Positions 1 through 6,056 of a stretch of 6,058 nucleotides of DNA are shown here, piece after piece. Position 1 is the stretch's first letter, and every line of letters begins with the position of its first letter. The stretch comes from Ardenticatenales bacterium (GTDB lineage Bacteria; Chloroflexota; Anaerolineae; Promineifilales; UBA4811): NCBI GenBank assembly GCA_030667645.1, contig DAOUVM010000165.1, forward strand, positions 1 through 6,058. The letters are read 5' to 3'. The translations under genes and the position numbers were made by a program. The notes beneath the pieces were generated by a model, which was given only the letters and a program-made list of their open reading frames with translations, had not been told where the DNA came from and ran no database searches.

Positions 1-888
1 GGTGAACCAGACTGCGCCTTCTCTCTCCTCAAGCATATCGCGCTGCCGCAGCAGACTCATGATCTTTTGGAACTGGCCTTCCTGGTACAACGTCGTCTCG
101 TGGAACCACTCGTCGTAGAATATCCCCAGCGCCTCACAGTCAGTGCGGACACTGCCGAGCGCGTGTTCCTCCAGCCCGATCTTCTTGATCTGTTCCAGCG
201 CCTGGCCGCGCGGTATTCCTAGGAGCTTGTCGGCGTACCTCTGGGCGATTTCTCTTCCCCAGCGCGTGACGTACTCCCCCTGGTAGCCCCCTTCGGGAAC
301 GGGGCTGTCCTCATGACCCAGTGCCTGGGCGTAGCGGGCAAATAGACTCTCGGCAAACAGATCCATCTGGGTGCCGGCATCGTTCACATAATATTCTCGC
401 TGCACCTGGTAGCCGGACGCAGCCAGAACATTCGCTATCCCATCACCCAATACTACGTTGCGGCCAAAGCCAACGTGCAGCGGGCCGGTTGGGTTGGCGC
501 TGCCGAATTCGACCTGCACCCGTTTCCCTTTCCCCAGATTGATGTCGGCATAGGTTTCCCCCTGATCCAGAATCTCCTCAACCTGAGATTGGAGCCAACT
601 GTCTGCCAGGGAAAAGTTGATAAAGCCTGGGGCAGAGATGGACAGATCATCCAGGCGGGCGGTTTTCGGGAATCGCTTTACCACCTGGTGGGCGATGTCC
701 ATCGGGGCCATGCGGGCCAGGCGTGCTGCAGCCATGCACACAGCGGTGGAATAGTCCCCCCACTCGGTTGATTTGGGTCGTTCAATGACGATCTCGGGGA
801 TATCGAATCGAGGTAGATCTTTCTTTTTTTGCGCTTTGCGGATGGCCTGATGGGTCATCCGGGCCAAGTCATGTTGAACTCGCGGCAT
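1..888 (-). CDS. argS: Arginine--tRNA ligase (ArgRS), N-terminal 296 residues, 3' end outside the window
   Basis: This is a cytoplasmic class I aminoacyl-tRNA synthetase that charges tRNA-Arg with arginine using ATP. The open frame has no stop and runs off the window edge after exactly 296 codons, about half of a usual 550-600 residue ArgRS. Residues 1 to about 100 match the ArgRS-specific N-terminal tRNA-binding domain (TEWGDYST near 40-48, ISAPGFINFSLAD at about 84-96). The catalytic core follows with FGSANPTGPLHVGFGRN (about 128-144), EYYVNDAGTQ (about 165-174), GYQGEY (about 201-206) and FYDEWFHET (about 257-265). The HIGH-type signature reads HVGF (138-141), where ArgRS normally has HVGH. 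The KMSK-like loop and anticodon-binding domain lie outside the window. The ATG at 888 is chosen because GAAGGAA (894-900) precedes it by 5 nt. The gene follows pgk by 97 bp with no evident promoter or terminator between them. The identification is secure. Confidence 0.96.
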   Translation of the reverse strand, partial: MPRVQHDLARMTHQAIRKAQKKKDLPRFDIPEIVIERPKSTEWGDYSTAVCMAAARLARMAPMDIAHQVVKRFPKTARLDDLSISAPGFINFSLADSWLQSQVEEILDQGETYADINLGKGKRVQVEFGSANPTGPLHVGFGRNVVLGDGIANVLAASGYQVQREYYVNDAGTQMDLFAESLFARYAQALGHEDSPVPEGGYQGEYVTRWGREIAQRYADKLLGIPRGQALEQIKKIGLEEHALGSVRTDCEALGIFYDEWFHETTLYQEGQFQKIMSLLRQRDMLEEREGAVWFT

Positions 889-893
889 GTCAG

Positions 894-900
894 TTCCTTC
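894..900 (-). promoter_or_regulatory. Ribosome binding site of argS
   Basis: GAAGGAA on the minus strand ends 5 nt before the ATG at 886-888. It supports this start for argS and therefore the 97 bp untranslated gap after pgk. Confidence 0.7.
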
Positions 901-985
901 AAGGATCAGTGGCCGGCCGCTCCCGTCGATTGTTCGTGGATGTCCAACGCCCAATGGAAGCGAGTCGGCTATTGTCTATCCTGCT

Positions 986-2182
986 CTAGATCTTGTCCTC
1001 CAACGCAGCGACGGCGGGCAAGGTTTTCCCTTCCAGCAACTCCAGACTCGCCCCCCCCCCGGTGGAGATGTGCGAGATCGCGTCGGTGAGTCCAAGCTGT
1101 TTCAGGGCCGAGGCCGAGTCGCCACCGCCGACGATGGTGCGACCGCCAGCCTGGGTTACCTGGCCCAGTAGTTGAGCCACGGCCAGCGTACCGGCCGCAA
1201 ATCTGGGAAACTCAAACACGCCCATGGGTCCGTTCCAGACGACCGTCTGAGCCCCCAGCAGGGCGGCGCGAAAGCGCTGCACGGTGGTTGGCCCGATGTC
1301 CATGATGCGCCAGCCAGGTGGCACATCGGTCACCGGAACATCGCGAACGTTGGCATCAGCGGCAAAGGCATCAGCGATGACGACGTCGTTGGGGAGAACG
1401 AGCTTTTCCCCGCCTCGGTGTATCAGATCGCTGGCCAGTTCCACCTTGTCTTCCTCAAGCAGTGAATCGCCCACCTCCAGCCCGGTGGCTTGAAGGAAGG
1501 TGTTGGCCAATCCCCCACCGATAAGAAGCCTGTCCACATGGTCAAGCAGGTTGTCGATCACGTCGATCTTGCCTGAAATCTTGGCGCCGCCGATTATGGC
1601 GACAAAGGGGTGAGCCGGGGCTGCAACAACGCTGCTCAAGTAGTCCAGCTCTCTCTCAAGAAGAAAGCCAGCTACGGCCGGTGCTCCCCTGGCCCTCATT
1701 GCTTGGGCTGCTCCCTCGGAACTGGCGTGGGCGCGATGAGCGGAGCCAAAGGCATCATTGACGTACACTGTGGCCAGCGCGGCCAGTTTCGCAGCCAGGT
1801 GCGGATCATTGCTCTTCTCCCCGGGCTCAAACCGCGTGTTCTCCAGCAAGAGTATCTGCCCAGGTTCGAGTGCATCAGAGGCCGCCTGCACCTCTGGGCC
1901 CACAACGGCACCGGCTTGTTTGACCGGCCGGTCCAACAGCTCGGCCAGCCGGGTCGCGATAGGAGCCATCGAAAAGGCGGGATCTACTCCCGTGGGCCGG
2001 CCGAGGTGGGAGCAAAGGATGAGCGCTGCGCCTCGATCTAGCAGGTAGGAGAGAGTGGGAAGCGCCGCCCGGATGCGAGTGTCGTCGGCAACTGCGCCGT
2101 CCTGGAGCGGCACATTAAAGTCTACGCGCACGAGAACTCGCTGGTTAGAGATGTCAATGTCTCGGATCGTACGTTTGTTCAT
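986..2182 (-). CDS. pgk: Phosphoglycerate kinase
   Basis: This cytoplasmic enzyme transfers the acyl phosphate of 1,3-bisphosphoglycerate to ADP, giving 3-phosphoglycerate and ATP. It is reversible and also serves gluconeogenesis. The 398 residues are the usual bacterial length and nearly all family hallmarks are visible: RVDFNVP (19-25) and SHLGRP (58-63) in the substrate-binding N-domain, ENTRFEPGEK (about 114-123), VNDAFGSAHRAHAS (about 141-154), GGAKISGKIDVI (about 198-209), the nucleotide-side WNGPMGVFE (about 315-323), GGGDSASAL (about 351-359) and ISTGGGASLELLEG near the C-terminus. The start at 2182 has AGGAG (2188-2192) 5 nt upstream. It lies 41 bp after gap and 97 bp before argS, so co-transcription with gap is likely. 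The codons for T-G-G-G-A near the C-terminus (1051-1060) form an uninterrupted run of ten G on the coding strand, an unusual slippage-prone tract in an essential gene. The function is certain. Confidence 0.98.
   Translation of the reverse strand: MNKRTIRDIDISNQRVLVRVDFNVPLQDGAVADDTRIRAALPTLSYLLDRGAALILCSHLGRPTGVDPAFSMAPIATRLAELLDRPVKQAGAVVGPEVQAASDALEPGQILLLENTRFEPGEKSNDPHLAAKLAALATVYVNDAFGSAHRAHASSEGAAQAMRARGAPAVAGFLLERELDYLSSVVAAPAHPFVAIIGGAKISGKIDVIDNLLDHVDRLLIGGGLANTFLQATGLEVGDSLLEEDKVELASDLIHRGGEKLVLPNDVVIADAFAADANVRDVPVTDVPPGWRIMDIGPTTVQRFRAALLGAQTVVWNGPMGVFEFPRFAAGTLAVAQLLGQVTQAGGRTIVGGGDSASALKQLGLTDAISHISTGGGASLELLEGKTLPAVAALEDKI
1051..1060 (-). repeat. Homopolymer tract, ten G on the coding strand, inside pgk
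   Basis: Ten consecutive C on the plus strand correspond to GGG GGG GGG G in the pgk reading frame. They encode the three glycines and the first base of the alanine codon in the conserved TGGGAS motif. The frame is intact as given. One base gained or lost would destroy the last part of the protein. Confidence 0.9.
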
Positions 2183-2223
2183 CGTTGCTCCTGGCGCCGG
2201 CGGACAGGCAGGCAGCAGGCTCT

Positions 2224-3240
2224 CTACAGGTGTTTGGCCATCAGTGCGGCCAGATCAGCGCAACGAACAGAATAGCCCCACTCGTTGTCATACCAGACCA
2301 GGAGCTTGAGCATGGTATCCCCGATCACTTTGGTGCTTTGGGCGTCCACGATGCCAGAGCGAGGGTCTCCCTCGAAATCAGTAGAGACCAACGGCTCCTC
2401 GCAGTACCCCAGGATCCCTTTCAGTGCGCCCTGGGCCGCCGACTCTAGTGCGGCGTTGACCTGCGCGGCCGTGGCCGGCTTTTCCAGCTCTACCACCAGG
2501 TCGATGATGGAGACGGTGGGAGTCGGGACGCGAATGGCCATGCCATCGAATTTGCCCTCTAGCTCTGGAATAACCAGCGCCACCGCCTGTGCTGCGCCGG
2601 TGGTAGTGGGGATCAAGTTGAGGGCGGCCGCGCGGGTTCGGCGGAGATCGCTGTGGGCGAGGTCAAGTATGCGCTGGTCATTCGTATAGGCGTGGATGGT
2701 CGTCATGAGTCCACGAACAATCCCAAACGATTCGTTGAGGACCTTGGCCGCCGGCGCGAGTCCATTGGTAGTACAGGATGCGTTCGACAGGATGTGGTGA
2801 ACTGCCGGATTGTACGAGTCGGCGTTGACGCCGAGTACAATAGTCATGTCCACGCTGTCGGCCGGCTTGGCGGGCGCGCTGATGATGACCTTTTTGGCGC
2901 CTGCTTTGAGGTGAGCACCGGCCTTGGGCCCGCTGCGAAAGACGCCGGTTGCCTCGATGATGATCTCGGCGCCCAGATCGCCCCAGGGCAGAGCTGAAGG
3001 GTCGCGCTCGGCGAATACCTGGACCGTGTCCCCATCGATCGCCAGGTTGCCATCAACCACTTGCACCTCTCCAGGGAAGATTCCATAGGTGGAATCGTAC
3101 TTGAAGAGGTGGGCATTGGTCTTGGCATCTACCAAATCATTGATCGCCACCACTGCGAGTTCCTCCGGGTAGAGCTCCCGGATCGCTTTGAGCACTTGAC
3201 GGCCGATGCGGCCGAAACCGTTGATACCAACCTTGACCAT
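2224..3240 (-). CDS. gap: Glyceraldehyde-3-phosphate dehydrogenase, phosphorylating, type I
   Basis: This cytoplasmic enzyme oxidises and phosphorylates glyceraldehyde 3-phosphate to 1,3-bisphosphoglycerate, the substrate of the neighbouring phosphoglycerate kinase. The 338 residues match the family. The Rossmann motif GINGFGRIGR is at 5-14. Asp35 in IND(L) is the residue that favours NAD over NADP in this family. The catalytic cysteine is C156 in NASCTTNGLAP (153-163), with its partner H183 in TTIHAYTNDQ (180-189). TTTGAAQAV, the substrate-phosphate arginine segment MAIRVPTPTVS and the C-terminal WYDNEWGYSVR are all present. Two positions differ from the commonest pattern: the second cysteine of CTTNC is Gly160, and the usual Leu-Pro before His in the coenzyme-site loop is Leu-Ala (194-195). 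I predict NAD as main coenzyme, with some doubt. AAGGAG (3249-3254) lies 8 nt before the start, and the gene begins only 24 bp after yvcK, suggesting tight co-expression. Confidence 0.98.
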   Translation of the reverse strand: MVKVGINGFGRIGRQVLKAIRELYPEELAVVAINDLVDAKTNAHLFKYDSTYGIFPGEVQVVDGNLAIDGDTVQVFAERDPSALPWGDLGAEIIIEATGVFRSGPKAGAHLKAGAKKVIISAPAKPADSVDMTIVLGVNADSYNPAVHHILSNASCTTNGLAPAAKVLNESFGIVRGLMTTIHAYTNDQRILDLAHSDLRRTRAAALNLIPTTTGAAQAVALVIPELEGKFDGMAIRVPTPTVSIIDLVVELEKPATAAQVNAALESAAQGALKGILGYCEEPLVSTDFEGDPRSGIVDAQSTKVIGDTMLKLLVWYDNEWGYSVRCADLAALMAKHL

Positions 3241-3264
3241 TTGACCTTCTCCTTGCCTGATAGG

Positions 3265-4626
3265 CTAATGTCGTCTCTTGTGTCTGCCATCCTGCGCGAT
3301 TGACAGAATGGCCTTTGCCAGTTTGCGGCTGTCGTGCCGCCACGGATGCTCCTTGTCAAGCAGATCCCTGGTGATGAGTTCGACGTGCTCAACCGGGTTC
3401 AGGGGGACATACTGCGTGTTGCCGGAATTAGCTTCGGGTGGATGACCCTCGTTTGCCACCACATAATCAATGATGCCCCGGCCCGTGTGGCGCTCGAGCG
3501 CGGTTACATAGTCGTTCGCCTCAAAATCATCGGTCTCGCCTGGCTGGTTTGCCACGTTACACACATAGACAACCGGCGCGCGGGTCGCGCTGAGCGCCTG
3601 GCAGATCCCTTCGATCAGCAGATTGGGCAAGACGCTCGTGTACAGGCTTCCCGGTCCGAGCACAACCAGGTCGGCCGTCAAGATAGCTCGCACCGCAGCC
3701 GGGTAGGCCGGTGGATGCGCGGGCATCAGGTACACTTGCTCTATTGCCCCGTTCGCCTTGGGGATACGAGATTCACCTGCGACTCGGCGGGTCTTGCGCG
3801 CCAGTATGGTCGGCAGTTCCTGGTCGGATCCGCAGGGTTGTTCACGAACATGGGCCACAAGTGTAACATCTGCCAGCGTCGATGGCAAGATTCTCCCCTG
3901 GATGGCCAGCACCTGGCTGGTTTCCTCCAGTCCCTTCTCAAAGCTCCCGGTAACGCCGGTCATGGCGGCAATAAAGAGGTTGCCAAAGCTGTGGCCGGAT
4001 AGCTCGCCGTTGGAGGTTTGGGTCCCCTTGACGGATAGGCCAAAGCGATACTGAAGGAGCCTGGTGGTGAGCGCTTCATCGCTGGACAAGGCGGTGATGC
4101 AGTTACGAAAGTCGCCCGGTGGGGGCAGACCAAGTTCGCGCCGCAACCGGCCGGAGCTTCCGCCATCGTCCGCCACGGTGATGATAGCGACGATGTTGCT
4201 GGTGTGCCGCTTGAGGCCGCGCAGCAGAACAGAGAGCCCGGTCCCGCCGCCAATGGCAACGATGCGCGGCCCTTGGTCCCGCCGTCGCTGCTTGTAGACC
4301 GCCTCGGCGAGAGGTATGCCGCCGGTTTGAAGAAAGGGAGCGAGAGCCACCTGGCTCAATTGGCGGAGGGCGATGATAATTGCGGCCGTGCCCACAAGCA
4401 CGGTCACGGCAATGCGCTCCCACGGAGAAAGGAACTGAAGCGTGAGTAGGCGGTAGGCCTCACTCGACAGTATTCCTTCCCGATGGAGCACAACGACGAC
4501 AAAGACGACCCCCAGCCCTGCCAGAACTACACCGAATGCGAGCAGCGCCAACCAGCGTTTGACCCGCATACCCGGGATCAGCCACTTTAGATTACTGAGG
4601 AGCGAAAGATGGCTGTTGTGCTTCAT
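3265..4626 (-). CDS. yvcK: YvcK/GlmR-family protein (CofD-like fold) with N-terminal membrane anchor
   Basis: In Bacillus subtilis this family is needed for growth on gluconeogenic carbon sources, binds UDP-GlcNAc and influences cell-envelope precursor supply; the fold is related to CofD (2-phospho-L-lactate transferase). The 453 residues exceed the usual soluble form (about 320) because of an N-terminal extension with two hydrophobic segments (about 25-47 and 72-87), which should place the C-terminal domain at the cytoplasmic membrane. The YvcK domain starts near 120: AIGGGTGLSVLLRGLK (124-139), VADDGGSSGRLRRELG (151-166), PGDFRNCITALS (170-181), GHSFGNLFIAAMTG (211-224), VLGPGSLYTSVLPNLL (322-337) and YVCNVANQPGETDDF (354-368), all family signatures. 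The C-terminus is basic (RHKRRH). No good ribosome binding site precedes ATG 4626. I keep it because the segment from residue 13 (LKWLIPG) looks like part of the anchor; Met20 (4569) is the alternative. It lies 68 bp after the deacetylase gene and 24 bp before gap. rapZ and whiA, frequent neighbours elsewhere, are absent. Confidence 0.93.
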   Translation of the reverse strand: MKHNSHLSLLSNLKWLIPGMRVKRWLALLAFGVVLAGLGVVFVVVVLHREGILSSEAYRLLTLQFLSPWERIAVTVLVGTAAIIIALRQLSQVALAPFLQTGGIPLAEAVYKQRRRDQGPRIVAIGGGTGLSVLLRGLKRHTSNIVAIITVADDGGSSGRLRRELGLPPPGDFRNCITALSSDEALTTRLLQYRFGLSVKGTQTSNGELSGHSFGNLFIAAMTGVTGSFEKGLEETSQVLAIQGRILPSTLADVTLVAHVREQPCGSDQELPTILARKTRRVAGESRIPKANGAIEQVYLMPAHPPAYPAAVRAILTADLVVLGPGSLYTSVLPNLLIEGICQALSATRAPVVYVCNVANQPGETDDFEANDYVTALERHTGRGIIDYVVANEGHPPEANSGNTQYVPLNPVEHVELITRDLLDKEHPWRHDSRKLAKAILSIAQDGRHKRRH

Positions 4627-4672
4627 GGATAGAGCTCGGAATGTTTGAACATGCGCCGTCAGGCATGGGCAT
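4592..4672 (-). other. Possible 26-codon leader ORF overlapping the yvcK start
   Basis: An ATG at 4670-4672 is preceded by GGAG (4679-4682) with 6 nt spacing, better than anything before the yvcK start. It opens a 26-codon frame, MPMPDGACSNIPSSIHEAQQ followed by six more residues, ending at TAA (4592-4594). It overlaps the first 12 codons of yvcK in another frame. It could couple or modulate yvcK translation, or be chance. I do not recognise the peptide. Confidence 0.25.
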
Positions 4673-4694
4673 CTGTCTCTCCGGCGAATGCTAG

Positions 4695-5723
4695 CTACTG
4701 AAGGTCATGCGCCCGCTTGACCTCTGCGATGCGACCAGCGATCGACGTCTCCTCGTATGGGCACGGGCCAATGGGGTCGCTGATCGTGTGCTCACCCAAC
4801 AGAGCGTGAAACACGTTCTGTACGGCGTTGGAAAGCACAACCAGGTCATAGCCTCCTTCCAGCGTGAATACCAAGCGGCCGTCACACAACTCCTGGGCCA
4901 TTGCCACCAGTTCGCGAGCCATCTGAGCATAGCCTGGAAGCGACAGCCTCATCATCGCCAGCGGGTCGGACCAGTGGGCGTCAAACCCGGCCGACACGAG
5001 TACCAGTTGAGGATCATAGCGCCGTGCTATAGGCCAGACGATCTCTTCCAAGGTGGCGGCATAGCCGGCGTCTCCGGCGCCGGCCGGCAGAGGGATGTTG
5101 ACCGTGGTTCCCCTTCCGGCGCCGCGTCCGATCTCATCCACCCGGCCGGTGCCGGGGTAATGGGGCGACTGGTGCGCGGAAATGAACAGCACGCCGGGGT
5201 TGGTCTCAAAAACATCCTGAGTGCCGTTGCCGTGATGAACGTCAAAGTCCACAATCATCACTCGTTCTACGCCAGGGTGGGTCAGAGCGTCCTGGGCGGC
5301 GACAGCTATGTTGTTGAAGAGACAGAATCCCATCCCCCTCCCGGTGGTGGCATGGTGGCCCGGGGGACGGACGAGTGCAAAGCCGTTATCGATCTCCCCA
5401 TCCAGCACTGCCCGGGTCAGCTTCTGGAGCCCTCCGGCCGCTAGCAGGGCCGCAGCATAGGAGCGCGTGACCACGTAAGTGTCAGGATCCAGATGTCCAC
5501 CACCCTGTTCCGCCACTCGGCGCACCTGGCGAATGTACGCTTGCGTGTGGACTCGAGCGATCTCCTCCTCGGTTGCCGGGAGGGCAGGGACTCGCGTCAG
5601 CCGGTCCAACAGGCCAGTTTGCTCCAGACCTGCTGTGATCGCCTCTAGCCGGCCGGCATGCTCTGGATGGCCGGGGTAGGTGTGTTGCAGGTATTGCACC
5701 TCGTAGCAGTAGCCTGTTTTCAT
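4695..5723 (-). CDS. Zinc-dependent histone deacetylase / acetylpolyamine amidohydrolase family protein
   Basis: This is a cytoplasmic metal-dependent amidohydrolase that removes acetyl groups from acetyl-lysine in proteins (as in AcuC, which acts on acetyl-CoA synthetase) or from acetylated polyamines. The 342 residues are normal for bacterial members and the active site looks complete. GHPEHAGRL (18-26) is the N-terminal signature. The catalytic histidine pair is H123-H124 in RPPGHHA. The zinc ligands are D161 and H163 in DFDVHHGNGTQ (159-169) and D248 in SAGFDAHWSDPL (244-255). The transition-state tyrosine is Y292 in LEGGYD (288-293). GMGFCLFNNIA (130-140) and SAHQSPHYPGTG (182-193) are also typical. 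The ATG at 5723 is chosen because homology begins there, GAGGGGAG (5728-5735) precedes it and a promoter lies just upstream; the longer frame to 5960 would need translation through that promoter. It is probably the first gene of the cluster, 68 bp before yvcK. AcuC-like versus AphA-like specificity cannot be settled from the motifs, so no gene symbol is given. Confidence 0.94.
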   Translation of the reverse strand: MKTGYCYEVQYLQHTYPGHPEHAGRLEAITAGLEQTGLLDRLTRVPALPATEEEIARVHTQAYIRQVRRVAEQGGGHLDPDTYVVTRSYAAALLAAGGLQKLTRAVLDGEIDNGFALVRPPGHHATTGRGMGFCLFNNIAVAAQDALTHPGVERVMIVDFDVHHGNGTQDVFETNPGVLFISAHQSPHYPGTGRVDEIGRGAGRGTTVNIPLPAGAGDAGYAATLEEIVWPIARRYDPQLVLVSAGFDAHWSDPLAMMRLSLPGYAQMARELVAMAQELCDGRLVFTLEGGYDLVVLSNAVQNVFHALLGEHTISDPIGPCPYEETSIAGRIAEVKRAHDLQ

Positions 5724-5727
5724 AGCA

Positions 5728-5735
5728 CTCCCCTC
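5728..5735 (-). promoter_or_regulatory. Ribosome binding site of the deacetylase gene
   Basis: GAGGGGAG on the minus strand lies 4 nt before the ATG at 5721-5723; its first GAGG core lies 8 nt before it. It supports the 342-residue start over upstream in-frame starts. Confidence 0.65.
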
Positions 5736-5764
5736 GGAAACCGCCAGGATATCGTCCCACAAGC

Positions 5765-5793
5765 AGTATAGCATCGTTGACGCGGCCAGGCAA
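5765..5793 (-). promoter_or_regulatory. Sigma70-type promoter for the deacetylase gene and probably the whole cluster
   Basis: On the minus strand TTGCCT (5788-5793, 4 of 6 to TTGACA) and TATACT (5765-5770, 5 of 6 to TATAAT) are separated by exactly 17 bp. Transcription would start near 5757-5759, leaving a leader of about 35 nt before the ATG at 5723 with the ribosome binding site inside it. I found no comparable promoter in the gaps before yvcK, gap, pgk or argS, so this may drive all five genes. I saw no operator-like repeat around it. Confidence 0.6.
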
Positions 5794-5895
5794 AAACTGG
5801 GAGTGTTGAGAGAGATCGAGAACCAAACGCGCTCGCGGGGCCCGTGCTGTAGGAGACACAGACCCGGGGGTGCAAATGGGGGCCGCCTAGGAGAG

Positions 5896-5912
5896 CACTG
5901 AAAAAGTCCCCT
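5896..5912 (+). repeat. Left terminal inverted repeat of the putative mini-element
   Basis: CACTGAAAAAGTCCCCT matches the reverse complement of 6040-6056 (CGCTGAAAAACCCCCCT) at 14 of 17 positions, with CTGAAAAA identical in both. The orientation, CTGAAAAA reading inward from each end, is that of transposon ends. Confidence 0.6.
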
Positions 5913-5981
5913 TGTGAATCCGGCTGGCTCCGCAAGTGGGACAGAATGCTCAGGAACCATGCAATTGCGCGGGTGTCGTCC

Positions 5982-6001
5982 CCAGGAACAGCCTTTCCTG
6001 G
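5982..6001. repeat. Perfect inverted repeat (7-bp stem, 6-nt loop) inside the putative mini-element
   Basis: CCAGGAA, a 6-nt loop CAGCCT, then TTCCTGG. No T-run follows on either strand, so it does not look like a rho-independent terminator. It may be a structural or transposase-binding feature of the element. Confidence 0.45.
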
Positions 6002-6039
6002 CCTGAAAGTGGGATGTTTGCCCAGTGCGATTTCTCTAG

Positions 6040-6056
6040 AGGGGGGTTTTTCAGCG
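6040..6056 (-). repeat. Right terminal inverted repeat of the putative mini-element
   Basis: Read on the minus strand this is CGCTGAAAAACCCCCCT, partner of the left repeat at 5896-5912. It lies 2 bp from the window edge, so the flanking target sequence cannot be examined. Confidence 0.6.

Larger units (their letters stand above)
5896..6056. mobile_element. Putative MITE-like or decayed insertion element, about 161 bp
   Basis: This noncoding stretch is bounded by 17-bp imperfect terminal inverted repeats (14 of 17 matches) and holds no credible gene, the usual make-up of a miniature inverted-repeat element mobilised in trans. Inside are a perfect 7-bp stem with a 6-nt loop (5982-6001) and a short repeated word, AAGTGGGA, near 5933 and 6007. 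The left flank ends GAGAG (5891-5895) and only two bases, GA, remain to the right, so a 3- or 5-bp target duplication is possible but cannot be tested. I do not assign a transposon family. It ends about 100 bp before the -35 box of the deacetylase promoter. An alternative is a relic of a larger insertion sequence that lost its transposase. Confidence 0.5.

Noticed and set aside
889..985. Intergenic gap before argS considered as terminator plus separate promoter
   Set aside because: No stable hairpin with a T-run and no -35/-10 pair with acceptable spacing were found; only the ribosome binding site is convincing.
1922..1933. 12-bp perfect palindrome GACCGGCCGGTC
   Set aside because: It lies within the pgk coding sequence (Asp-Arg-Pro-Val codons) with no related copy at a regulatory position; likely chance in GC-rich DNA.
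3334..4002. 222-codon open frame on the plus strand, antisense to yvcK
   Set aside because: The opposite strand is a fully conserved YvcK domain; the antisense translation shows no recognisable motif, and long antisense frames are expected in GC-rich coding DNA.
4707..5444. 245-codon open frame on the plus strand, antisense to the deacetylase
   Set aside because: It mirrors a complete catalytic domain with all active-site residues; there is no convincing independent signal for expression.
5724..5960. In-frame N-terminal extension of the deacetylase by 79 residues to ATG 5960
   Set aside because: The extension resembles no family domain, would pass through the promoter at 5765-5793 and begin inside the putative mobile element; ATG 5723 has its own ribosome binding site and matches where family homology starts.
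5982..6001. Hairpin considered as a rho-independent terminator
   Set aside because: A short stem with no T-run downstream on either strand.
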